NCBI GenBank assembly: GCA_964543235.1
Contig: CAZIXE010000040.1
Span: forward strand, 1-33,429
Reading direction: 5' to 3'
Source of the DNA: JANMMJ01 sp964543235
GTDB taxonomy: Bacteria; Pseudomonadota; Alphaproteobacteria; Rhizobiales; Aestuariivirgaceae
Length of the DNA: 33,429 nucleotides
Shown here piece by piece: positions 7,246 to 14,163 of this stretch. The stretch's first letter is position 1. The number at the start of each line of letters is the position of its first letter. The position numbers were made by a program, and so were the translations under genes. Under the pieces are notes generated by a model. That model made no database searches. It saw nothing but the letters and a program-made list of their open reading frames with translations, and had not been told where the DNA came from.

Positions 7246-8241
7246 ATGTCCGTCGCAACAATTGATGTTCTCGGCATTGGCAATGCAATCGTCGATGTGA
7301 TTTCGCGTGTCGCCGATGACTTCGTGCGACACCACGGGCTTGTGAAAGGCTCGATGAACCTCATCGACGAAGAGCGTGCCGAAGCGCTCTACGCTGACAT
7401 GGGGCCGGCTGTCGAGGTATCCGGTGGTTCGGCGGGCAACACGGCCGCCGGCGTTGCGTCTTTTGGCGGTACGGCGGCGTTCTTTGGCAAGGTCAAAGCC
7501 GACCAGCTTGGTGCCATTTACCGCCATGACATGCGCGCCCAGGGCGTAAGGTTCGACACGCCGGCGGCGGGCGACGGACCCGCGACCGCGCGTTCCTTCA
7601 TCCTGGTCACCCCCGAGGGCGAGCGGACGATGAACACATATCTCGGCGCGTGCGTAAACCTGACCGCCGCGGATATCGACCCGGCGATTGTCGAGACCTC
7701 GAGGGTCACCTACATGGAGGGCTATCTGTGGGACCGGCCGGGGGCCAAGGAGGCCTTCAAGCACGCCGCAAGGATCGCCCACCGCGCCGGCCGCCTGGTT
7801 TCGGTGACGTTGTCGGACTCCTTTTGCGTCGAGCGTCATCGCGAGAGTTTTCTCGAGCTGATCCGCAACGATATCGACATCGTCTTTGCCAATGAGACAG
7901 AAATCAAGTCGCTCTACCAGACCCAGAGCTTTGATGGCGCCCTGCAGGCCATCCGTCGTGACTGCGGCATCGCCGCGCTCACCCGCTCCGCCGCCGGCAG
8001 TGTCATCGTGAAAGGCCAGGAAATTCACGTCGTCGAAGCCCATCCCGTGAGTCAGGTTGTGGATGTCACGGGCGCCGGTGACCTGTATGCGGCTGGATTC
8101 CTCTTCGGATTTACCCGGGATCTCGATCTCGCCCATTGTGCCAGGCTTGGCAGCCTGGCCGCCGCTGAAGTCATTTCCCATATCGGCGCCAGGCCTGAGG
8201 TCAATCTCGCCAGGCACGCAAGGGCCAACGGGCTGCTTTAG
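7246..8241 (+). CDS. PfkB-family kinase, probable adenosine kinase
   Basis: This 331-residue ribokinase-fold enzyme probably phosphorylates adenosine to AMP with ATP. The N-terminal DVLGIGNAIVDVISRV and the GGSAGNTAAGVASFGG block bind the nucleoside or sugar. The C-terminal PfkB signature DVTGAGDLYAAGFL has the anion hole GAGD and catalytic base D279. Members with this N-terminus in alphaproteobacteria are annotated as adenosine kinase. Another sugar or nucleoside cannot be excluded from motifs alone. The ATG at 7246 follows a G-rich stretch. The stop overlaps the convergent coaA stop by 4 nt. Confidence 0.88.
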   Translation: MSVATIDVLGIGNAIVDVISRVADDFVRHHGLVKGSMNLIDEERAEALYADMGPAVEVSGGSAGNTAAGVASFGGTAAFFGKVKADQLGAIYRHDMRAQGVRFDTPAAGDGPATARSFILVTPEGERTMNTYLGACVNLTAADIDPAIVETSRVTYMEGYLWDRPGAKEAFKHAARIAHRAGRLVSVTLSDSFCVERHRESFLELIRNDIDIVFANETEIKSLYQTQSFDGALQAIRRDCGIAALTRSAAGSVIVKGQEIHVVEAHPVSQVVDVTGAGDLYAAGFLFGFTRDLDLAHCARLGSLAAAEVISHIGARPEVNLARHARANGLL

Positions 8242-9188
8242 AGTTTGCGGAGAAACACGCTGTGAACCAGATGATCTGCGCCCTTGCGCAGGACCAGGTC
8301 GGCGCGTGGCCGCGTCGGCAGCACATTCTCGCGAAGATTGACGAGATTGATGGTGTCCCAGATGCGTTTCGCGGTCGCGCGCGCTTCGGCGTCCGACAGC
8401 GTGGCATAGCGGTGGAAGTAGGACTTGGGATCGCGGAAGGCACCATCGCGAAGTGACAGGAAGCGGTCGACATACCAGCTCGTCAGGTCGACGATCTCTG
8501 CATCGATGTAGATGGAGAAATCGAAGAAGTCCGAGACATTGGGGATACCGCGACCATCGCGCGGCGGCCGCCCCGTCTGCAGCACATTGAGTCCCTCGAC
8601 GATGAGGATGTCAGGCTGATCGATGATGACCTGTTCACCGGGGACCACGTCGTAGACGAGGTGGGAATAGACTGGTGCCGACACATTGGGCTTGCCGGCC
8701 TTGATGTCCGACATGAAGCGCAGGATCGCCGGCAGATCGAAACTTTCGGGGAAGCCCTTGCGGTTCATCAACCCCTCCCGTTCCAGTACCGCATTGGGCA
8801 GGAGAAAACCGTCCGTGGTGACGAGTTCGACCTTGGGATGGTTCGGCCAGCGCGACAGGAGGCGCCTCAGGATGCGTGCCGTTGTGCTCTTGCCCACCGC
8901 CACGCTACCCGCAATACCGATGACATAGGGCACCTTGCGTCCGTCGGCATGCAGAAACTGGTTGGTGGCGCGGAACAGTTTCTGGGTGGCTGCCACATAG
9001 AGGTTGAGAAGCCGCGATAGCGGCAGGTAGATTGCCTCGACCTCCGCAAGGTCAACCCGCTCGTTGAGGCCCCGCACTTCGTCCAGGTCGGCCTGCGTCA
9101 GGGTCATCGGCGTGTCGGCCCTGAGTTTGGCCCACTCGTCCCGGGAAAATCTGCGAAACGGCGAGACTTCCCGCGCTAGTTGTTCCAC
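8238..9188 (-). CDS. coaA: Type I pantothenate kinase CoaA
   Basis: CoaA phosphorylates pantothenate, the first and regulated step of coenzyme A synthesis. The 316-residue protein is the prokaryotic type I form. Its P-loop is GIAGSVAVGKST (residues 91-102), followed by LVTTDGFLLPNAVLEREGLM, VPGEQVIIDQPDILIVEGLNVLQ in two parts, and the FSIYIDAE block. The start codon is GTG at 9188, 5 nt after the hisE stop; the next in-frame Met is at residue 28 and would remove conserved sequence. It is the last gene of the his transcription unit, an arrangement common in Hyphomicrobiales. Confidence 0.95.
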   Translation of the reverse strand: MEQLAREVSPFRRFSRDEWAKLRADTPMTLTQADLDEVRGLNERVDLAEVEAIYLPLSRLLNLYVAATQKLFRATNQFLHADGRKVPYVIGIAGSVAVGKSTTARILRRLLSRWPNHPKVELVTTDGFLLPNAVLEREGLMNRKGFPESFDLPAILRFMSDIKAGKPNVSAPVYSHLVYDVVPGEQVIIDQPDILIVEGLNVLQTGRPPRDGRGIPNVSDFFDFSIYIDAEIVDLTSWYVDRFLSLRDGAFRDPKSYFHRYATLSDAEARATAKRIWDTINLVNLRENVLPTRPRADLVLRKGADHLVHSVFLRKL

Positions 9189-9193
9189 GGCGT

Positions 9194-9523
9194 TCAGCCC
9201 TGCTTCCGTGCGGCCTTCTCGGCAAGGCCGCTTGTTCCCACCCGCTTTTCAAGTTCCCTCATGACCTCGGCGAGCGGCAGGTTCGACGCTTCAAGCAGCA
9301 CGACAAGGTGATAGAACAGATCCGCTGCCTCGAGCTTCAGATGTTCGCGGTCACCCTTGACCGCGGCGATTGCCGCCTCAACGCCTTCTTCACCCACCTT
9401 CTTGGCGCATTTCTCGATCCCCTGCGCCAGGAGTTTCGCCGTGTAGGAGATCTCGGGCGAGGTGCCGCGGCGTGCGGCGACAGTGTCTGCGAGTTCCGCA
9501 AGGACTTCGAGCTTGTGGTTCAT
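9194..9523 (-). CDS. hisE: Phosphoribosyl-ATP pyrophosphatase HisE
   Basis: HisE hydrolyses phosphoribosyl-ATP to phosphoribosyl-AMP, step two of histidine synthesis. The 109-residue all-alpha protein has the MazG-like metal-binding motifs KVGEEGVEAAIAA and EAADLFYHLVVLL, whose acidic residues bind Mg2+. It is a stand-alone HisE and is not fused to HisI, which is not in this window. The ATG at 9523 has AAAGGGG upstream and follows the hisF stop by 10 nt; the frame is open further upstream into hisF but that part is unlike the family. Confidence 0.95.
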   Translation of the reverse strand: MNHKLEVLAELADTVAARRGTSPEISYTAKLLAQGIEKCAKKVGEEGVEAAIAAVKGDREHLKLEAADLFYHLVVLLEASNLPLAEVMRELEKRVGTSGLAEKAARKQG

Positions 9524-9533
9524 GGCGCCCCTT

Positions 9534-10295
9534 TTACACCAGCCGCATGGGAATGCCATGCTTCGCCATATGGGCTTTGGCTTCACCTATCGTATAGGTT
9601 CCGAAGTGGAAGACTGACGCTGCCAGGACCGCAGCAGCGTGGCCCTCCTTAACGCCGGCCACCAGATGATCCAGGCTGCCGACCCCGCCGGAAGCGATTA
9701 CCGGCACGGGAACGGCGTCCGCTATGGCGCGCGTCAGTGCTACGTCAAAGCCTTCTCCCGTGCCGTCGCGATCCATGGAGGTCAGCAGTATTTCGCCCGC
9801 CCCGAGATCAACAACTTCCCGGGCATAGGCCACCGCATCGAGGCCCGTCGGCCGCCGCCCGCCATGCGTGAAAACTTCCCACCGCGCGGGACTGGTCTGC
9901 TTGGCATCGATCGCTACCACGATACACTGGCTTCCGAACTTCTCCGCCCCTTCCCGCACGAACTGCCGTCTGGCGACCGCTGCAGTGTTGATCGACACCT
10001 TGTCCGCCCCTGCCAGCAACAGCTGTCTTATGTCCTCCGTGGTCCTCACCCCGCCGCCCACCGTGAGCGGCATGAAACAGACCTCCGCCGTCCGTTGCAC
10101 GATGTCGAGAATGATGCCGCGGTCTTCGTGGCTGGCCGTGATGTCCAGAAAGCAGAGTTCGTCCGCCCCGGCCGCGTCATAGGCCTTGGCGATTTCGACT
10201 GGGTCCCCGGCATCGCGCAGACTGACGAAATTGACCCCCTTGACCACCCGGCCGTCTTTGACGTCTAGACAGGGAATGATTCGTGCCTTCAGCAT
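9534..10295 (-). CDS. hisF: Imidazole glycerol phosphate synthase cyclase subunit HisF
   Basis: HisF is the (beta/alpha)8 cyclase half of imidazole glycerol phosphate synthase. It uses ammonia supplied by HisH to convert PRFAR to IGP and AICAR. The 253-residue protein has catalytic D11 in PCLDVKDGRVVKG and the second catalytic aspartate in VVAIDAKQ. Phosphate-binding loops are visible as GGVRT in the first half and ASGGVG in the second. Start ATG 10295 lies 3 nt after the stop of a dehydrogenase gene which separates hisF from hisA. Confidence 0.96.
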   Translation of the reverse strand: MLKARIIPCLDVKDGRVVKGVNFVSLRDAGDPVEIAKAYDAAGADELCFLDITASHEDRGIILDIVQRTAEVCFMPLTVGGGVRTTEDIRQLLLAGADKVSINTAAVARRQFVREGAEKFGSQCIVVAIDAKQTSPARWEVFTHGGRRPTGLDAVAYAREVVDLGAGEILLTSMDRDGTGEGFDVALTRAIADAVPVPVIASGGVGSLDHLVAGVKEGHAAAVLAASVFHFGTYTIGEAKAHMAKHGIPMRLV

Positions 10296-10298
10296 GCT

Positions 10299-11054
10299 CT
10301 ACCGCCCGCCCGCCACTCTCAACACGGCACCGGTGATATAGGAGGCGGCATCGCTGAGCAGGAACAGGACCGTCTCGGCCACTTCCTCGGGCCGGCCCGC
10401 TCGTTTCATGGGGATGACCGGCTCGAATCGTGCCACCCGGCCCGGATCGCCGCTCGACAGTGCATGAATTTCGGTATTGATGAGGCCGGGAGCCACGCCG
10501 ACCACGCGGATGTTCTCTTCCGCGACTTCCCTGGCGAGGCCCACCGTCAGGGAATCGACCGCCCCTTTCGACGCGGCATACCAGGTGTATTCACCCGGGC
10601 TGCCAATCGAGGCCGCAGCCGAAGACACATTGACGATGACGCCCCCCACGCCCCCATGCCGTGGCGACATGCGCCTCACGGCCTCGCGCGCGGCGAGAAT
10701 GGCGCCCGTAACATTGAGATCGATGGCGCGCCTGACCACCTCGGCATCTGCCTCATCGAGCCGGCTGCTGCGGCCGGTGACCCCTGCGTTGTTGACGAAA
10801 TGAGTGACACGCCCGAGTTGCCGCTCGGCCGTCTCGAACAGCCGCTCGATATCCCCGCTGAGACTCATATCACCGGCGACGGTTACCGCCTCGGAACCCT
10901 CTGCACGAATATCGGCGGCGACGGCTTCTGCCTTGTCGCGGTTTTGCGCGTAGTTGACGGCGACGCTGTAGCCGCGCGCTCCCGCCAGGCGCGCCACCGC
11001 CGCGCCGATGCCGCGGCTGCCGCCGGTCACCACCAGCACCTTTTTGTCGCTCAT
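10299..11054 (-). CDS. Short-chain dehydrogenase/reductase inside the his operon
   Basis: A classical SDR of 251 residues. The cofactor motif is TGGSRGIG (10-17), NNAG is at 88-91, and the catalytic set is N114, S145 (VNVSSAA), Y159 and K163 (YAASK). The C-terminal YITGAVLRVAGG is typical of the FabG/glucose-dehydrogenase-like branch. VNYAQNR after the second strand, with no acidic residue there, suggests NADP(H) preference; this is an inference. The substrate is unknown and no histidine step calls for such an enzyme at this point. Its ATG overlaps the hisA stop by 4 nt (ATGA), and hisF starts 3 nt after its stop, so it is a true member of the transcription unit. Confidence 0.93.
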   Translation of the reverse strand: MSDKKVLVVTGGSRGIGAAVARLAGARGYSVAVNYAQNRDKAEAVAADIRAEGSEAVTVAGDMSLSGDIERLFETAERQLGRVTHFVNNAGVTGRSSRLDEADAEVVRRAIDLNVTGAILAAREAVRRMSPRHGGVGGVIVNVSSAAASIGSPGEYTWYAASKGAVDSLTVGLAREVAEENIRVVGVAPGLINTEIHALSSGDPGRVARFEPVIPMKRAGRPEEVAETVLFLLSDAASYITGAVLRVAGGR

Positions 11055-11788
11055 GCGGCCCTCCGCGCCCGGATCAGTGCCAGGGCCTCCTCTGCATTCA
11101 GCCGGCCATCATAGAGAGCGCGACCGGAAATCGCCCCCTCCAGGATGGCACAGTCCGGCTCGAGCAGCCGCTTGACGTCCTCGAGAGAGGCCAGTCCGCC
11201 GGAGGCGATGATCGGGATTGCAGTTGCCCGGGCCAGCGCCAGCGTGGACTCGACGTTGAGTCCCGTGAGCACACCGTCACGGTCGATGTCCGTAAAGATG
11301 ATGGCCGCGACCCCCGTATCCTCGAAGCGGTGGGCAAGTTGTTCCGCGCCGATATCCGAAGTCTCGGCCCAGCCCTCGACCGCCACCTTGCCGCCTTTCG
11401 CATCGATGCCCACGGCGATCCGCCCGGGAAAGAGCCGGCATGATTCCCGCACCAGAGCGGGATTGCGCAGCGCCGCTGTGCCGAGGATCACCCGGCGCAC
11501 GCCACGTGCCAGCCAGTGCTCGATCTGTGCCAGCGTGCGGATGCCGCCGCCCAGTTGAACGGGGATGTTCACTGCCTGCAGGATACGCGCAACCGCCACT
11601 TCATTTACCGGTCTTCCCGCAAATGCGCCGTTGAGATCGACGAGATGCAACCAGTCAAAGCCTTGCGCGGCGAAGATCTTTGCCTGCGCTGCAGGGTCAT
11701 CGTTGAACACCGTCGCCGCGTGCATGTCCCCGAGCTTGAGCCGGACGCATTGTCCGTCTTTGAGGTCGATCGCCGGGAATAGGATCAC
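11051..11788 (-). CDS. hisA: ProFAR isomerase HisA
   Basis: HisA isomerises ProFAR to PRFAR by an Amadori rearrangement. The 245-residue (beta/alpha)8 protein has catalytic D8 in LFPAIDLKDGQCVRL, GGGIRT in the first half, the second catalytic aspartate in IIFTDIDRDG, and ASGGLAS in the second half. I start it at GTG 11788, which overlaps the hisH stop as GTGA and gives the usual N-terminus MILFPAID. A GTG at 11797 would add three residues and lengthen the overlap. A separate trpF exists in this window, so this is not expected to be a bifunctional PriA. Confidence 0.95.
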   Translation of the reverse strand: MILFPAIDLKDGQCVRLKLGDMHAATVFNDDPAAQAKIFAAQGFDWLHLVDLNGAFAGRPVNEVAVARILQAVNIPVQLGGGIRTLAQIEHWLARGVRRVILGTAALRNPALVRESCRLFPGRIAVGIDAKGGKVAVEGWAETSDIGAEQLAHRFEDTGVAAIIFTDIDRDGVLTGLNVESTLALARATAIPIIASGGLASLEDVKRLLEPDCAILEGAISGRALYDGRLNAEEALALIRARRAA

Positions 11789-12435
11789 GGCGACCACCTG
11801 AGAAAATTGCCGATCAGCTTGAGTCCCAGTGCCTGGCTCTTTTCCGGATGGAACTGGGTCCCGACCATGTTGTCGCGTCCCACTGCCGCGGTGATCGGCC
11901 CGCCATGCGTGGTAAGCGCCAGCACATTTTCGGGATCATCCGGCATCAGTTGATATGAATGGACGAAATAGGCGTGCAGCCCATCAGCAGCTAGCGGGAT
12001 ACCTGCAAACAGCGCATGTGGCCGCATCGGCTCGAGAGTGTTCCAGCCCATGTGCGGGATCTTGATGTCGGGATCACCCGGTTCGATTCGCTTGACGTCG
12101 CCGGGGATCCAGCCAAAACCCTCGGTGATGTCATGCTCGAGTCCCCGTGTGGCCATCAGCTGCATGCCAACACAGATGCCGAGAAACGGCTTGCCCCGGC
12201 CCCGCACCTCCTCGGCGAGGGTTTCCCACATGCCTGGAACTCCTTTAAGACCGTCATGGCAGTCTTTGAAAGCCCCGACCCCGGGAAGCACGATGCGGGC
12301 CGCCTTCCTCACGGCGTCCGGGTCCGAAGTCACCAGGATGCGCTCCCGCAACCCGCCCTCCTGTGCGGCCCGCTCGAAGGCCTTGGCAGCGGAATGCAGG
12401 TTGCCTGACCCGTAATCGACAATGGCGACTGTCAC
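11785..12435 (-). CDS. hisH: Imidazole glycerol phosphate synthase glutaminase subunit HisH
   Basis: HisH is the class I glutamine amidotransferase that makes ammonia for HisF. The 216-residue protein has the catalytic triad C88 (FLGICVGMQLM), H196 and E198 (GTQFHPEKSQ), and the oxyanion region PGVGAF at 51-56. The start is GTG 12435 (MTVAIVDYGSGNLHS), chosen because family homology begins there and it lies 5 nt after the DUF2628 stop. No strong ribosome site is visible, so reinitiation after DUF2628 is likely. The stop overlaps the hisA GTG. Confidence 0.95.
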   Translation of the reverse strand: MTVAIVDYGSGNLHSAAKAFERAAQEGGLRERILVTSDPDAVRKAARIVLPGVGAFKDCHDGLKGVPGMWETLAEEVRGRGKPFLGICVGMQLMATRGLEHDITEGFGWIPGDVKRIEPGDPDIKIPHMGWNTLEPMRPHALFAGIPLAADGLHAYFVHSYQLMPDDPENVLALTTHGGPITAAVGRDNMVGTQFHPEKSQALGLKLIGNFLRWSP

Positions 12436-12440
12436 GGTCT

Positions 12441-12896
12441 CTACCCGGGAGGATGAAACAGGCCGAGCGGCTCGCGGTCGGCCGCTGGCGGCACCCGCGG
12501 CGCCGGGATACCGGCCGCCGGCGGGCCGCCATGCTGGCGCAGATTGACCGCAAAGAAGCGCAACTCCGCCTCCTCGATGTTGCCGCCGCCCACAGTGGCG
12601 ATCTCGCGAAACCCCCGCCGCGCGAGCGACCAGCGCCTGAGGTCCTGCGCCTCCGCACCCAGCAGCAGGCTGAGCGCGAGGTTGACGCCGGTGATCAGCT
12701 CGTCCGGTGCCCCGAGCGCCAGGCCGCCATAGGAGCCGGCAACCATCACCGCAAAGACAATCGCTGCCACGATCCACATCCGGTGCCACAGCGCCCAGAA
12801 GCCGGTAAACAGCAGTGCCGCCCAGGAAAATCCGTCCGCCACGAAGACCGCATCGCGCTCCGGCTCGCCGCGGCTGTGTACTGTGAAGATCGCCAT
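12441..12896 (-). CDS. DUF2628 membrane protein in his operon
   Basis: This 151-residue protein belongs to DUF2628, small membrane proteins of unknown function that in Hyphomicrobiales often lie between hisB and hisH. The N-terminus (MAIFTVHSRGEPERDAVFVADGF) precedes two or three hydrophobic segments (about residues 24-60, FSWAALLFTGFWALWHRMW and IVAAIVFAVMVAGSYGG). A third moderately hydrophobic stretch is near 65-80 (TGVNLALSLLLGAEAQDLR). A proline-rich soluble tail follows. The ATG overlaps the hisB stop by 1 nt (TGATG). No catalytic motif is seen; its position suggests co-expression only. Confidence 0.85.
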   Translation of the reverse strand: MAIFTVHSRGEPERDAVFVADGFSWAALLFTGFWALWHRMWIVAAIVFAVMVAGSYGGLALGAPDELITGVNLALSLLLGAEAQDLRRWSLARRGFREIATVGGGNIEEAELRFFAVNLRQHGGPPAAGIPAPRVPPAADREPLGLFHPPG

Positions 12897-13489
12897 CAGC
12901 CGCTCAATGTGCCCTTGGTCGATGGCACGCGATCCTTCTGCTGGAGATCGATGGCCATGGCCTCGCGCAGCGCCCGCGCCAGGCCCTTGAAGCACGATTC
13001 GGCTATATGGTGGTTGTTGTCCCCATAAAGCGTCTCGACATGCAGCGTCACGCCGGCATGCATGGCAAATGCCTGGAACCACTCGTGAACCAGTTCGGTA
13101 TCGAAACTGCCGATCTTGGGCTGCGAAAAAACCGTGCGGAACACCAGGTATGGACGCCCCGAAACGTCTATCGCCACGCGTGTCAGCGTCCCGTCCATGG
13201 GCAGATGCAGGCTGGCATAGCGCCGGATGCCCCTGCGCTCACCGAGTGCTTTGGCGACCGCCTGTCCGAGCGCGATGCCGGTGTCCTCGACCGTGTGGTG
13301 GTCATCGATGTGCAGGTCGCCCTTGGCCGCAATCGTCAGATCCAGCAGGGAATGGCGGGCCAGCTGTTCCATCATGTGATCGAAGAAGCCGATCCCCGTC
13401 TTGATGTCAAAGCGGCCGCTGCCGTCCAGGTTGACAGAGACGGTAATGCTGGTTTCGGTCGTCGAACGCTCGATTGTGGCTTTCCGCAT
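12896..13489 (-). CDS. hisB: Imidazoleglycerol-phosphate dehydratase HisB
   Basis: HisB dehydrates imidazole glycerol phosphate to imidazole acetol phosphate using two Mn2+ ions. The 197-residue monofunctional protein has the metal-ligand clusters FDHMMEQLARHS (37-48) and DDHHTVEDTGIALG (62-75), and in the second half YGDNNHHIAESCFKGLARAL. There is no fused histidinol phosphatase domain as in E. coli. Start ATG 13489 matches the family; an upstream in-frame start at 13519 would add ten unsupported residues. It is the first gene of the his unit, divergent from hslV with 125 nt between starts. Confidence 0.96.
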   Translation of the reverse strand: MRKATIERSTTETSITVSVNLDGSGRFDIKTGIGFFDHMMEQLARHSLLDLTIAAKGDLHIDDHHTVEDTGIALGQAVAKALGERRGIRRYASLHLPMDGTLTRVAIDVSGRPYLVFRTVFSQPKIGSFDTELVHEWFQAFAMHAGVTLHVETLYGDNNHHIAESCFKGLARALREAMAIDLQQKDRVPSTKGTLSG

Positions 13490-13614
13490 GCGGCGCTTAC
13501 TAGCAGGTGGGCTCCGCAATTGCCACAGGTCCGCTTCGCCCGGTTAACGCTGCGGCCTTTGCTTTTCAGGGCCGCCCGCCCTACATCAGGCCCCTGACGA
13601 GAAAGGGATTTCCG
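13490..13614. promoter_or_regulatory. Divergent intergenic region hisB / hslV
   Basis: These 125 bases separate the his unit from hslVU and must hold promoters for both. I could not pick out confident -35/-10 or heat-shock sigma-factor boxes by eye. On the hslV side there is an imperfect inverted repeat, CAGGGCC at 13567-13573 with GGCCCCTG at 13589-13596 (one bulged C, 15-nt loop). It is followed by the GAAAGGGA ribosome site at 13601-13608, which the repeat does not include. Confidence 0.4.
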
Positions 13615-14163
13615 ATGGCAGAACCGCAACAGTGGCACGGCACCACCATTCTATCGGTGCGTAAGGGCAGCCGGGTGGTTGTGGCCGGCGACGGGCAGGT
13701 GAGTTTCGGGCAGACCGTCATAAAGAGCAATGCCCGCAAGGTGAGACCGCTCGCCAACGGCACGGTGCTCTCGGGTTTTGCCGGCGCCACCGCCGACGCC
13801 ATGACCCTGTTCGAACGGCTGGAAGCCAAGCTTGAGCAGTATCCGCTGCAGCTCACCCGCGCCTGTGTCGAACTGGCGAAGGACTGGCGCACCGATCGCT
13901 ATCTCCGCCGCCTTGAGGCCATGATGATCGTTGCGGATCGCCAGACCAGCCTGGTGCTCACCGGCACCGGCGACGTTCTCGAGCCCGAGCGCGGCATCGT
14001 GGCAATCGGTTCGGGGGGCAATTTCGCATTGGCCGCCGCCCGCGCTCTGGCTGAAACGGAACTCGATGCAGAAGCCATAGCCCGCAAGGCCATGGCGATA
14101 GCTGCCGAGATCTGTGTCTACACCAACAATGCAATCGTCCTCGAAAGCCTTGACCTCACATGA
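13615..14163 (+). CDS. hslV: ATP-dependent protease subunit HslV
   Basis: HslV is the N-terminal-nucleophile peptidase of the HslUV proteasome-like complex in the cytosol. The 182-residue product begins MAEPQQWHG before the conserved TTILSVRKG, so the catalytic threonine is T10 after removal of a nine-residue extension. Such an extension is usual in alphaproteobacteria, while E. coli HslV needs only Met removal. VVAGDGQVSFGQTVIK, GFAGATADA and ALVAIGSGG-like (IVAIGSGGNFALAAARAL) blocks are as in the family. GAAAGGGA precedes the ATG at good distance. The stop overlaps the hslU start as ATGA. Confidence 0.96.
   Translation: MAEPQQWHGTTILSVRKGSRVVVAGDGQVSFGQTVIKSNARKVRPLANGTVLSGFAGATADAMTLFERLEAKLEQYPLQLTRACVELAKDWRTDRYLRRLEAMMIVADRQTSLVLTGTGDVLEPERGIVAIGSGGNFALAAARALAETELDAEAIARKAMAIAAEICVYTNNAIVLESLDLT

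Noticed and set aside
6832..8217. 461-codon minus-strand open frame opposite the adenosine kinase and EI24 genes
   Set aside because: Covers two well-supported genes in other frames and has no domain of its own.
9534..11788. Possible recent insertion of a mobile element between hisA and hisF
   Set aside because: No terminal repeats, target duplication or transposase; the SDR gene is fitted to both neighbours by a 4-nt overlap and a 3-nt gap and has similar base composition.
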